DNA of 64,000 nt, from assembly GCF_040448685.1 (NCBI RefSeq), contig NZ_CP159290.1:4650001-4714000 (forward strand), given 5' to 3'. The position numbers were made by a program, and so were the translations under genes. The DNA is from Cellulosimicrobium sp. ES-005. Its GTDB lineage: Bacteria; Actinomycetota; Actinomycetes; Actinomycetales; Cellulomonadaceae. Of this stretch, positions 50,924 through 58,832 are shown piece by piece; position 1 is the stretch's first letter; each line of letters opens with the position of its first letter. The notes under the pieces are model-generated. The model was not told where the DNA came from. It made no database searches and worked only from the letters and a program-made list of their open reading frames with translations.

Positions 50924-51523
50924 TCAGTCGTCGAGGCCGCGGGCGCGCAGCGCGTCGCCCAGGGCGTCGGCCTGGCGCAGCGCGCCGACGACGAGCGGGA
51001 CGGCGTAGGCGCGGACGTCGTGCTCGCGGCCCCGGGCGCGGCACGCGTCGCGCACGCGCTGCGCCAGTGCGGAGACGACGGGTACGCAGCGCACGGCGAG
51101 CGACAGGACGAGGGCCGCGCGGTCGACGTCGACGCCGAGTCGGTGCAGCGGCCGCAGCCCCCGCTCGATCGCGGCGAGGACGGCCGCCGTCCGGGTCGTG
51201 AGCAGGACGAGCCCCGCGAGCGCGACGAGCGCGACGAGCCGGGTCGTGAGCACCACCGCCGGCACCGGCCCGAGGGCGAGCCACTGGACGGCCAGCAGCA
51301 CGGGCACGACCAGGCGCAGGGGGCGTACCTGCTCCCACGCCGCGCACCATCCCACGCCGGCGACCGCGTAGAGCGCGCCGACGGCGAGGACCACCGCGCC
51401 GACCCCCGCCGGCGAGGACACCAGCAGCACGACGGCCGACGCCGCCGCCAGCCCCACGAGCTTGGCCCCGGCCGGGGCGCGGTGCAGGACCGACGACCGC
51501 GGCCGGTAGGTGCCCGGGGTCAC
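50924..51523 (-). CDS. bioN: ECF transporter T component, BioN-like
   Basis: Membrane coupling subunit of 199 aa with about five helices and the two Ala-Arg-Gly motifs that touch the ATPases (RDACRARGREHD and DALRARGLDD at the C-terminus). It links BioM to the substrate-binding BioY. GTG start overlapping the bioM stop. Last gene of the operon; the 21-nt repeat array lies just beyond. Confidence 0.88.
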   Translation of the reverse strand: MTPGTYRPRSSVLHRAPAGAKLVGLAAASAVVLLVSSPAGVGAVVLAVGALYAVAGVGWCAAWEQVRPLRLVVPVLLAVQWLALGPVPAVVLTTRLVALVALAGLVLLTTRTAAVLAAIERGLRPLHRLGVDVDRAALVLSLAVRCVPVVSALAQRVRDACRARGREHDVRAYAVPLVVGALRQADALGDALRARGLDD

Positions 51524-52335
51524 GACGACGCCCCGTCGACGAGGCGCAGGTAGCGCGCGACGGCGGGCCCCGGCGCGTCGTCGGCGACGACCCGCCCGCC
51601 GTCCACCACGAGCACGCGGTCCATCGCGTCCATGAGCGACAGGTCGTGCGAGACGAGCACGACCTGCTGGGGGAGCGCCGCGAGCTCGGCGGCGAACCGC
51701 CGTGTGTTGCGCAGGTCGAGGAGCGTCGTGGGCTCGTCGGCGACGACGAGCCGCGGCCCCGCGGCGAGCACCGACGTGAGCGCGAGGAGCTGCTTCTGCC
51801 CGCCCGAGAGCAGGTGGGCGGGATGGTCCGCGTGGTCCGCCAGGCCGCGCGCGGCGAGCGCGGCCCGCACGAGCGCGTCGCGCTCGGCCGGGGCGTGGCG
51901 TCGCAGCGAGTACGCGACGTCCTCCGCGACGGTCGGCATGACGATCTGGGCGTCCGGGTCCGTGAAGACGAACCCCACGCGCCGCCGGACCGCGGGGCCG
52001 TCGCGGCGCGTGTCGAGGCCGTCGACCAGGACCCGGCCCGACGTCGGCACGACGAGCCCGTTGAGCAGGCGCGCGAGCGTGCTCTTGCCCGAGCCGTTGG
52101 CCCCGACGATCCCCACGCGCCGTTCGCGCAGCTCGAGGTCGACGCCGCGCAGCACGTCGCGCTCGCCGAGGCGCACGCGGACGTCCTCGAGCCGGACCGT
52201 GCAGCCCGACCCGGAGGACTCGTGCACGAGGGAGGCCCCGGACCCGGGGGACGCCCCGGGCGTCCCAGCCGTCGCGGCCGGAGCGTCCCCGACGGCGCGC
52301 GGTCGCCCCAGGCCGGCCCGGGCTCTCGCGATCAC
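51520..52335 (-). CDS. bioM: ECF transporter ATPase, BioM-like
   Basis: Cytoplasmic ATPase of 271 aa. Walker A GANGSGKST, FTDPDAQIVMPTVAEDVAYS (the Q-loop and ECF-type coupling region), signature LSGGQKQ, Walker B LVVADEP, switch SHD. The first 45 residues are low-complexity and not part of the domain. GTG start in the thiolase stop (GTGA); a later start near residue 46 would still give a full ATPase. Confidence 0.88.
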   Translation of the reverse strand: MIARARAGLGRPRAVGDAPAATAGTPGASPGSGASLVHESSGSGCTVRLEDVRVRLGERDVLRGVDLELRERRVGIVGANGSGKSTLARLLNGLVVPTSGRVLVDGLDTRRDGPAVRRRVGFVFTDPDAQIVMPTVAEDVAYSLRRHAPAERDALVRAALAARGLADHADHPAHLLSGGQKQLLALTSVLAAGPRLVVADEPTTLLDLRNTRRFAAELAALPQQVVLVSHDLSLMDAMDRVLVVDGGRVVADDAPGPAVARYLRLVDGASS

Positions 52336-53525
52336 CGGACGACCTCCAGGACCGCCGCGACGCCCAGCCCGCCGCCGACGGCGGCCGTCGCGAGGCCGAG
52401 CGTCCCGGCCGGAGCGCCCGTGCGCACGAGCCGGGAGAACAGCCGCACGACCGACACCGCGCCGCTCGCGCCCCACGGGTGACCGAGCGCGAGCGCGCCG
52501 CCGTCGGCGCAGACCCGCGCGTCGTCGGCGGGGTCGCCGAGCGGGTCGAGCCCGAGCGCGTCGGTCACCGCGAGGACCTGCGCGGCGAACGCCTCGACGA
52601 CCTCGACCGCCGCGACGTCGTCGAGCCGCGCGCCCGCCCGGTCGAGCGCGGCGCGCACCGCCGGGACCGGGCCCCACCCCGGCAGCGCGGGGTCGCAGCC
52701 GACCGTCGCCGACGCGAGCACGCGCAGGCCCGGGACCCCGAGCTCGCGCCGGACGCGCTCGGGCACGACCGCGACCGCCGCCGCGCCGTCGCTCACCGGG
52801 CTCGCGGTGGCGGCGGTGACGGTGCCGCCGGGCGTGAAGGCCGGCGAGAGGCGGGCGAGCACCGCGGGGTCGAGGCGTCGCGCCCGTTCGTCGCGCGCGA
52901 GCGACCGCGCCGGCGCGCCGACCTGGACCGTCTCGGCCGCGAACCGCCCGCCCGCGTGCGCGGCGAGGGCGCGCGCGTGGCTGCGCACCGCGTACGCCTC
53001 CTGGCGTTCGCGGGTCACGCCGCGGCGGCGCGCGAGCGCGTCGGCGGCGGCCCCCATGCCCGGGTCGGCCCACGGCGTCGGCGCGAACGCGGCGCGCGCG
53101 TAGGGCACGTCGCCCCACGCCGTGCGGTGGGAGCGCGTGGGAGCGAGGGACGCGCTCTCCGTCCCGCCGGCCAGGACGAGGCGCGCCTCGCCCGCCCGGA
53201 CCTGCTGCGCGGCGAGCAGCACCGCCGCGAGACCGGAGGCGCACTGCCGGTCGACGGTGAGCCCGGGCACGACGACGCCGAGTCCCGCGGCGAGCGCCGC
53301 GGCCCGCGCGACGTTCCCGCCGGGCCCGGTGCAGCACCCCAGCAGGACGTCGACGACGTCGTCCTCCACCCCGAGGGCCCGCGCGTCGCCGAGCGTCGCG
53401 CCGAGCGCACCCGCCGCGAGGTCGACCTCGGACGACGACCGGTGCCCGTGCCCGGCGGTCCCGACCCAGGTGCGGCGCGCGGCCACGACCACGGGCGCGT
53501 CCGCCCCCGCACCCGGCGCGGTCAT
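52332..53525 (-). CDS. Thiolase, C-terminal Cys replaced
   Basis: 397-aa thiolase-fold enzyme. The acyl-carrying Cys95 (DRQCASG), EAFAAQ and GHPWGASG (catalytic His) are present. The second catalytic cysteine, normally in a CxGGG motif near the C-terminus, is replaced: the segment reads LATAAVGGGLG. Condensation would therefore be impaired or use another base. Linked to bioY like YhfS in the B. subtilis yhfUTS operon, where thiolase, acyl-CoA ligase and BioY genes belong to the biotin regulon. Probably a role in making or salvaging a pimeloyl precursor (inference). ATG in the ligase stop (ATGA). Confidence 0.85.
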   Translation of the reverse strand: MTAPGAGADAPVVVAARRTWVGTAGHGHRSSSEVDLAAGALGATLGDARALGVEDDVVDVLLGCCTGPGGNVARAAALAAGLGVVVPGLTVDRQCASGLAAVLLAAQQVRAGEARLVLAGGTESASLAPTRSHRTAWGDVPYARAAFAPTPWADPGMGAAADALARRRGVTRERQEAYAVRSHARALAAHAGGRFAAETVQVGAPARSLARDERARRLDPAVLARLSPAFTPGGTVTAATASPVSDGAAAVAVVPERVRRELGVPGLRVLASATVGCDPALPGWGPVPAVRAALDRAGARLDDVAAVEVVEAFAAQVLAVTDALGLDPLGDPADDARVCADGGALALGHPWGASGAVSVVRLFSRLVRTGAPAGTLGLATAAVGGGLGVAAVLEVVR

Positions 53526-54988
53526 CGCAGCGGCTCCAGACCCGAGCGCGCGGGGTCGGTCCCCAGCAGGGCCTCGCTCACGGCCCCGCGCGCAGGCTTG
53601 CCCGACGGGGTCCGGGGGAGGGCGCGCGTGCCGTACCAGCGCCGCGGCCGCTGGGCGGGCGCGAGCGCCCCGCGCGCGACGCGCTCCAGGTGGGCGCGCA
53701 GCCCGGGCCGGTCGTCGCACTCGACGACGGCGCTCACGACCGCCCCGAGGCGCCGGTGCGCCGTGCCGAGCACGACGACGTCCCGGACCCCCGGCACCGC
53801 GCGCAGCACGACCTCGACGTCCTCGGGCACGACGGTCGACCCGCCGGTGAGGATCGCCCCGTCGCCGCGGCCGCGCAGCACGAGCGTGCCGAGCGGGGCG
53901 CCGGGCGCGGACGGCGACGTCGACGGGTCGGGCAGGGGGTCGGCGAGGTCGCCCACGGTGCTCCACGCGCCGTCGCGCCGCAGCGGTCCGGTGGCGCGCG
54001 CGAGGTAGCCGCTAGACACCCAGGGCGAACGGACCCAGACCTCGCCGACGCTCGCCTGCGGCAGCGGCCGGACCTCGAGGTCGACCCCCGGGAACGGACG
54101 CAGCCCCGACCCGTCGGGGTCGTATGCGACGAACGAGAGCTCGACCGCGCCGTAGTAGGCGAGCACGTCGATGCCGAGCGCCGCCGCGCGCGACCGCGCC
54201 CCGGCGGCGAGGGACGCCCCGCCGACGACCGCGTGCCGCAGCCGGGACGGCGCCCCCGCGGCCACGGCGTCGAGCACGTCGTCGAGGACCTGCGGGACGA
54301 GGTGCACGACGTCGCTGCTCGCGAGCGCGGAGGTCGTGGCGGCCGGGGTGCGCGTGAGGAAGGCGCACGCGCCGACGGCGAGCGTGTGCACGGCGGCGAA
54401 GCAGTAGAGCGACGACGCGAGCGGGCCGGGGACGAGCACGGTGTCGGCGGGGCGCAGCCCGAGGAGCCGCGTGACGTCGTCGAACGACCCCGCCCACGAC
54501 GCGCGCGTGCGCACGACCGCGCGCGGCCGGCCCGTGCTGCCCGAGGAGAACCCTGCCCACGCGAGGTCGTCCGGACCGGGCTCGTGGCCCGTGCCGGGGC
54601 CCGCACCCCCCTGCGGGGCGAGCCCCGGCACGAGGTCGGGGAGGGTGCCGGTCCCGCGCGGCAGGGGCACCTCGACGAACGTGCGCGGGGCGAGGGTGCG
54701 CAGGACCTCCGCGCGGTGCGCGCGCGGCCACGCCGGGTCGCACACGAGCGGCGTCGCGCCGGCGTGGTCGGCGGCGAGGACCGCCGTGAGCAGGTCCAGC
54801 GGGTCGGGCAGGGACACGGCGACGACGTCGCCGGGGCGCGTGCCCGTCGCGTCGAGGTGCGTCGCGCCCGCGCGCACGTCCGCGGCGAGCGCGGCGTAGG
54901 TGCGCGACCGCTCGGGGGTGCGCAGGGCGGGACGGTCGCGCACCGCCGGGTCGGCGGCGTGCGTCAGGACCTGGTGGGCGACGGGCAC
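53522..54988 (-). CDS. AMP-forming acyl-CoA ligase
   Basis: Adenylating enzyme of 488 aa. ATP loop FSSGSTGRPRAV (about 150-161), AYYGAVELS (about 272), GDLAD hinge region, and the C-terminal Lys motif PRTPSGKPARG. Shorter than typical acyl-CoA synthetases. GTG at 54988 chosen because no earlier in-frame start exists after the bioY stop, 19 nt away. Between BioY and the thiolase it probably activates a carboxylate of the biotin precursor pathway, as YhfT is proposed to do (inference). Confidence 0.88.
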   Translation of the reverse strand: MPVAHQVLTHAADPAVRDRPALRTPERSRTYAALAADVRAGATHLDATGTRPGDVVAVSLPDPLDLLTAVLAADHAGATPLVCDPAWPRAHRAEVLRTLAPRTFVEVPLPRGTGTLPDLVPGLAPQGGAGPGTGHEPGPDDLAWAGFSSGSTGRPRAVVRTRASWAGSFDDVTRLLGLRPADTVLVPGPLASSLYCFAAVHTLAVGACAFLTRTPAATTSALASSDVVHLVPQVLDDVLDAVAAGAPSRLRHAVVGGASLAAGARSRAAALGIDVLAYYGAVELSFVAYDPDGSGLRPFPGVDLEVRPLPQASVGEVWVRSPWVSSGYLARATGPLRRDGAWSTVGDLADPLPDPSTSPSAPGAPLGTLVLRGRGDGAILTGGSTVVPEDVEVVLRAVPGVRDVVVLGTAHRRLGAVVSAVVECDDRPGLRAHLERVARGALAPAQRPRRWYGTRALPRTPSGKPARGAVSEALLGTDPARSGLEPLR

Positions 54989-55007
54989 GCGGACACTCTC
55001 GCAGGTG

Positions 55008-55688
55008 TCAGGAGGCGGTGCGGCCGACGGCCATGGGACGGCCCGCAGAACGGCCCGACCGGCGCGCGGCCGGGTAGGCGCGCACGACGCCGACGGTGAT
55101 CGCCGCGGCCGCCAGCGCCTTGAGGACGTCGCCCGGGAGGAACACGAGGGAGAGCTGCGCCGTCGTCGCGAGCGGTACCCCCGTGACGGCCGACTGGACC
55201 GGCACGCCGCACGCGTAGACGACCGCGACCCCGCCGACGAGGCACGCGACGAGCACACCGCCGAACGCCACCCGGCGCAGCCGGTCGACGAGCCAGCCCA
55301 CGACCGCCGCCCCCGCGAGGAACCCGAGCAGGTAGCCCGCGGACGGGCCGACGAACGCCCCGAGGCCGCCGCGCCCGCCCGCGAGCACCGGGAGGCCGGC
55401 CGCCGCGAGCGCGAGGAACGTCGCGACCGCGAGCGTGCCGCGCCACGCGCCGAGGATCGTGCCGGCGAGCATGACGCCGAGCGTCTGGAGCGTGATCGGG
55501 ACCGCGTTCCCGAACAGCGCGATCGACCCCGGCATCCCGAGCGCGGCGATCAGCGCCGCGAAGGTCGCGACGCGCGCGGCGTCGCCCGCGTCGAGCGCGA
55601 GCGGCCCGCGGCGCCCCGCTCCCGGACCGGTGGTCTGCGTGGCGGGCGCGGGCGTCCCGGGGGTCGCCGTGGTCGGTGCGTCGGTCAT
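55008..55688 (-). CDS. bioY: Biotin transporter substrate-binding subunit BioY
   Basis: 226-aa membrane S component that binds biotin. About six helices after a 35-residue disordered N-terminus. The BioY pattern is clear: ALGMPGSIALFGNAVPITLQ, GTILGAWRGTLAV, GAFVGPSAGYLLGF and a late LPGDVLKALAAAAI. First gene of the five-gene biotin operon. A 10-bp hairpin in its leader and a palindrome further upstream may control it. Confidence 0.93.
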   Translation of the reverse strand: MTDAPTTATPGTPAPATQTTGPGAGRRGPLALDAGDAARVATFAALIAALGMPGSIALFGNAVPITLQTLGVMLAGTILGAWRGTLAVATFLALAAAGLPVLAGGRGGLGAFVGPSAGYLLGFLAGAAVVGWLVDRLRRVAFGGVLVACLVGGVAVVYACGVPVQSAVTGVPLATTAQLSLVFLPGDVLKALAAAAITVGVVRAYPAARRSGRSAGRPMAVGRTAS

Positions 55689-55708
55689 GGTGCTCCCTGG
55701 GTCGTCGT

Positions 55709-55731
55709 GACGGGTCGGTGCCCGACCCGTC
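55709..55731 (-). promoter_or_regulatory. Hairpin in the bioY leader
   Basis: Perfect 10-bp stem (55709-55718 with 55722-55731), 3-nt loop, 21 nt before the bioY ATG. Could be an attenuator or ribosome-site mask. Confidence 0.45.
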
Positions 55732-55822
55732 GTGGCCAGGTCCACTCTCCCGGCCCTGCGCGGTGCGCGACGACGGGGACGCGGACGACGACGGTGTCGC
55801 CGCGTGCACGGATCGCACAACG

Positions 55823-55843
55823 GGTTGGAGGGTTCCACCAACC
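55823..55843. promoter_or_regulatory. Palindrome upstream of bioY
   Basis: GGTTGG-N9-CCAACC, 135 nt upstream of the bioY ATG. On the minus strand TTGGTG-N18-TGCGAT overlaps it as a possible promoter. Candidate biotin-regulon operator; it does not match the BirA or BioQ consensus sequences I know. Confidence 0.4.
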
Positions 55844-55924
55844 ATGCTGTCGTCGCGGGATCCGGTCTCGGAGGAAGTCGACAACCGCCCCTCCGCCCCG
55901 CCCCCGGAAGGCGCGCGCCGGCTC

Positions 55925-55951
55925 TTGGCACTCTCCGGGGGAGAGTGCTAG
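55925..55951. promoter_or_regulatory. CIRCE element (HrcA operator)
   Basis: TTGGCACTC-N9-GAGTGCTAG, one mismatch per arm from the CIRCE consensus TTAGCACTC-N9-GAGTGCTAA. TTGGCA also forms the -35, and CTAGAA/TAGAAC (from 55948) the -10, of the hsp20 promoter. Confidence 0.88.
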
Positions 55952-55968
55952 AACAGAGACGTAGCCGC

Positions 55969-56024
55969 CCGCGAGGTGCCTACCTCGCGGGACCACCGAC
56001 CGGTCCCGGACGGTCCGGGACCGA
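55969..56024 (+). promoter_or_regulatory. hsp20 5' leader stems
   Basis: Between CIRCE and the hsp20 start: CCCGCGAGGT/ACCTCGCGGG (about 55970-55992) and CGGTCCCGGAC/GTCCGGGACCG (about 56001-56023). Strong stems just before the ribosome site could make translation temperature-sensitive (inference). Confidence 0.4.
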
Positions 56025-56044
56025 CCGACGAGGAGGTGAGAGGT

Positions 56045-56533
56045 GTGGCTGCGATGATCGACCCGTTCACGACCACCTTCGACGCGATGGACCGCCTGGT
56101 CGGCCAGCTCGCGTCCGGCGCGCGCGCGACCGCGGCGTCGGCGTCGGGCGGCATGCCGCTCGACCTGTTCCGGGCGGGCGACCACTACGTCCTGACGATG
56201 GACCTTCCCGGTGTCGACCCGGGGACGATCGACGTGTCCGTCGAGGACCGCACGCTGACGATCCGCGCCGAGCGCAGCCCGCGGACCGATCCCGACGTCC
56301 AGTGGCTCGCGCGCGAGCGGCCCTCGGGAACCTACGCGCGCCAGCTGACGGTGGGGCGCGGTCTGGCGCTCGACCAGATCTCGGCGTCGTACGAGGACGG
56401 GGTGCTGTCGCTGACGATCCCCGTGGCCGAGGAGGCCCGGCCGCGCCGGATCGAGGTCGCGCACCGCGCGGGCAGCAGCGGTGCGGCGACCCAGATCACG
56501 GCCGAGGCCGAGCCTCGGACGACCGAGGGCTGA
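56045..56533 (+). CDS. Hsp20/alpha-crystallin small heat-shock protein
   Basis: ATP-independent holdase of 162 aa. Alpha-crystallin domain at about 40-135 (DLPGVDPGTIDVSVEDRTLTI, then SYEDGVLSLTIPV), with a flexible C-terminal tail. The usual IxI motif at the end is not obvious. GTG at 56045 chosen because AGGAGGTGA lies 5 nt upstream; ATG 56054 is the alternative. A CIRCE element overlaps its promoter, so HrcA should repress it. Converges with the FHA gene; the stops are 6 nt apart with no terminator between. Confidence 0.9.
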   Translation: MAAMIDPFTTTFDAMDRLVGQLASGARATAASASGGMPLDLFRAGDHYVLTMDLPGVDPGTIDVSVEDRTLTIRAERSPRTDPDVQWLARERPSGTYARQLTVGRGLALDQISASYEDGVLSLTIPVAEEARPRRIEVAHRAGSSGAATQITAEAEPRTTEG

Positions 56534-56539
56534 GCCGGC

Positions 56540-57451
56540 TCAGACCTCGCCCGGGAGCGCCTTGCGGACGACGAGCCGCGTCCACGCGCCGAGGTAGACC
56601 CGGTCCCCGTCGGACAGCTCGCGTCGCTGTCCGGCGGGGATCGGGTCGGTCGGCAGCGGTTCGCCCGCCGGGCTCACGTAGGTCCCGTTCGACGACTGCA
56701 GGTCCTCGACCCACCATCGCTGGCCGTCCGTGCTGAGCTGGCAGTGCCGGCGGGAGACGCCCGTGTCCGCGCCGCAGTCGACCTGCGGGTGGATGCCGCG
56801 CGACACCGACGGGCGGCCGACGAGCACGCTGCGCTCGCGCAGCACGACGAGGCCCGGCAGTCCCGCGGAGGGCATCGGGTCCTCGGGCTGCTGCGCCTGG
56901 TACCAGTCGGGGTCGATCCAGATCTCCACGACCCACTGGTCCGGCCCCGGGACCGGGGGCGTCGGGAGATGGCTGCCCGACGCCCCCGCCTCGCTCGCCT
57001 CGGGGGCGACGGCGGTGCTCGGGGCGGGCAGCGGGGGCGGGGTCGACGACGACGGGGGGGCCGCCGCGGATCCTGCCGCGGAGGTCGGCAGCGGGGGCGG
57101 GGTGGACCCCGAGGGCGTGCCCGCCGGCGGGGGTGCGGAGGTCGCGGGCGCGGGCGTCGGACGCGACGGCGGGTCGAGCGAGAGCGCCGACGGCGGCTCG
57201 ACCGGGTCGGGCAGCGCGCCCGTCGTGAAGTCGTAGCCGCAGTTCTCGCAGAACAGCGCGCCGCCGGGCGCCGGCGACCCGCAGTTCGGGCAGGTCGTCG
57301 CGGGGGCGGCCGCCGGGGCGGCGCCCGCGGGCGTCGCCCCGCTCGCCACGGGCGTGGACGGGGCCGACGCCGCGCCGATCGGCTCGCCGCACACGTCGCA
57401 GTAGTCGGTCGACTCCGACGGGTGCCCGTTGGGGCAGACGACGGCGCTCAC
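56540..57451 (-). CDS. Zinc-ribbon FHA protein
   Basis: 303-aa cytoplasmic phosphothreonine reader. Two zinc ribbons at the N-terminus (Cys6-His10-Cys18-Cys21, then Cys54-Cys57-Cys68-Cys71), a long Pro/Ala/Ser linker (about 80-170), and a C-terminal FHA domain (about 195-295) with GRPSVSRG, SRRHCQL and DLQSSNGTYV. Last gene of the kinase/phosphatase operon, GTG overlapping the vWA stop. Expected to bind a protein phosphorylated by the PknG-like kinase upstream, or the kinase itself (inference). Confidence 0.9.
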   Translation of the reverse strand: MSAVVCPNGHPSESTDYCDVCGEPIGAASAPSTPVASGATPAGAAPAAAPATTCPNCGSPAPGGALFCENCGYDFTTGALPDPVEPPSALSLDPPSRPTPAPATSAPPPAGTPSGSTPPPLPTSAAGSAAAPPSSSTPPPLPAPSTAVAPEASEAGASGSHLPTPPVPGPDQWVVEIWIDPDWYQAQQPEDPMPSAGLPGLVVLRERSVLVGRPSVSRGIHPQVDCGADTGVSRRHCQLSTDGQRWWVEDLQSSNGTYVSPAGEPLPTDPIPAGQRRELSDGDRVYLGAWTRLVVRKALPGEV

Positions 57452-58731
57452 CGGCGGACTCGCGTCGTCTTCGTCGAGGCGGTGTCGAGGGCCATCTCGT
57501 CGAGGGTCGAGGTGTTCCGCTTGAGCCGCACGGTGCCCTGCTCCTCGTTGTCGATGTCGACGACCTTGCGCAGGCGCGACGTCGCCTCCTCGTTGCCTGT
57601 CTGCTGCGCGAGCTGCACGGCGCGCCCGAGCTTGACGGTCGCCGTCGCCTCGTCGCCCGAGGCCTTGGCCGCGAGGCCCTCCTGGATCGCCGCGGCGAGC
57701 TCGGTCTGGCCCGTGTAGTGCGCGACCTCGGGATTGATGCGCGTGGTGAGCGACTCGTCGTCGGACCACTTGGCCTTGACCAGACCGGAGGAGACGACCT
57801 CGCCGTTCACCGCGAGCTGGACGCGCGCCGCGAGCTGCTCGGAGCCGACCGGCTTCGACGCGACGCGGACCGCGACGTGGTAGTCGCGCGACTCGTCGCC
57901 CCACGAGCCGGTCGGGTAGGCCCCGGTGAGGGGGTTCACCTCGGCGCGGCGGTGCGTGAGGTCCTCGACGGTCGGCGCGACCTGCCGCACGAACAGGACC
58001 TGCGAGCCCTGCGGGGCCCACACGCGCAGGTCCGCGGAGGCCACGCCACGCGCCATGGACGCCTGCATGAGGCTCTCGAAGTCGGCCGCGATCTCGTTCG
58101 GGTCCGCGATGAGGCCGACCGAGCCGAGCAGCGCCGTCGAGATCTCGCGCAGCTCGTCGACCTGCCAGCGCGAGCCGACGCCGCGCGCGTCGCACTGGAA
58201 GTGGCCCGTGACGTCGCGGACCGCGGCGGAGAGGTTCGCGCGCGGCTCCGACTCGTTCTTGCCGTCCGTGAGGAGGATCGCGTGCCGCTGGGTTGCCTGC
58301 GGCACCGTCGCGAAGAGCTGGTCCGCGAGGCGCAGCCACGTGCTCATCGCCGTGCCGCCGCCGGGCGTGAGCATCGAGACCGCGCGCTTCGCCTCGGCGC
58401 GCGCGCCCGGCTCCATCTGGACCATCGCCATGCGCGCGTTCGGGTACGGGAAGACGCGGTTGGCGACATGGCTGCCGCCGACGATCGCGAACCACGTGCC
58501 GTCGAGGATCTGGTCCACGGCCACCTGGGCGGCGTGCTTCGCGGCCTCCATGTTCCGGCCCGACATCGATCCGGACGTGTCGACCATGATGATCTCGGCG
58601 ACCCCGCCCGCGCCGCCGACGCTCCCCGCGCTCCCGGCCCCCGTGCACGTCACGGTGACGATCGCGTGGACGTCCGTGGCGCCCTCGGACAGGAACTCGT
58701 TCTGGTAGACCTCGGCGGCGAACTCGGCCAT
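57448..58731 (-). CDS. vWA-domain protein
   Basis: 427-aa cytoplasmic protein. Von Willebrand A domain (about 20-235) with an intact metal site DTSGSMSG, the Thr of GGGTAMS and LLTDGKNE. The C-terminal part (about 240-427) combines a beta-rich segment (VAVRVASKPVGSEQLAARVQ) and helices. Similar to TerY-like vWA proteins that accompany a kinase and a PP2C phosphatase. ATG with GAAGGAG upstream. Overlaps the FHA gene by 4 nt; 101 nt separate it from the phosphatase. Confidence 0.88.
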   Translation of the reverse strand: MAEFAAEVYQNEFLSEGATDVHAIVTVTCTGAGSAGSVGGAGGVAEIIMVDTSGSMSGRNMEAAKHAAQVAVDQILDGTWFAIVGGSHVANRVFPYPNARMAMVQMEPGARAEAKRAVSMLTPGGGTAMSTWLRLADQLFATVPQATQRHAILLTDGKNESEPRANLSAAVRDVTGHFQCDARGVGSRWQVDELREISTALLGSVGLIADPNEIAADFESLMQASMARGVASADLRVWAPQGSQVLFVRQVAPTVEDLTHRRAEVNPLTGAYPTGSWGDESRDYHVAVRVASKPVGSEQLAARVQLAVNGEVVSSGLVKAKWSDDESLTTRINPEVAHYTGQTELAAAIQEGLAAKASGDEATATVKLGRAVQLAQQTGNEEATSRLRKVVDIDNEEQGTVRLKRNTSTLDEMALDTASTKTTRVRR

Positions 58732-58806
58732 GGGGGCTCCTTCGGTGGTGCGGGTGTTCGTGCAGGCTATCGGGTCGGGGTGGGTGGTGGCGGGTCGTGC
58801 GGGGGT

Positions 58807-58832
58807 CGGGCCGGACGGCGGCGCGCGGCCCG
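58807..58832 (-). terminator. Hairpin between phosphatase and vWA genes
   Basis: CGGGCCG/CGGCCCG stem (58807-58813 with 58826-58832), directly after the PP2C stop. May attenuate expression of the last two genes or mark a processing site. Confidence 0.4.

Noticed and set aside
52332-53966. Longer thiolase frame to 53966
   Set aside because: The extension lies within the acyl-CoA ligase coding region; the ATG at 53525 overlaps the ligase stop as expected for coupled genes.
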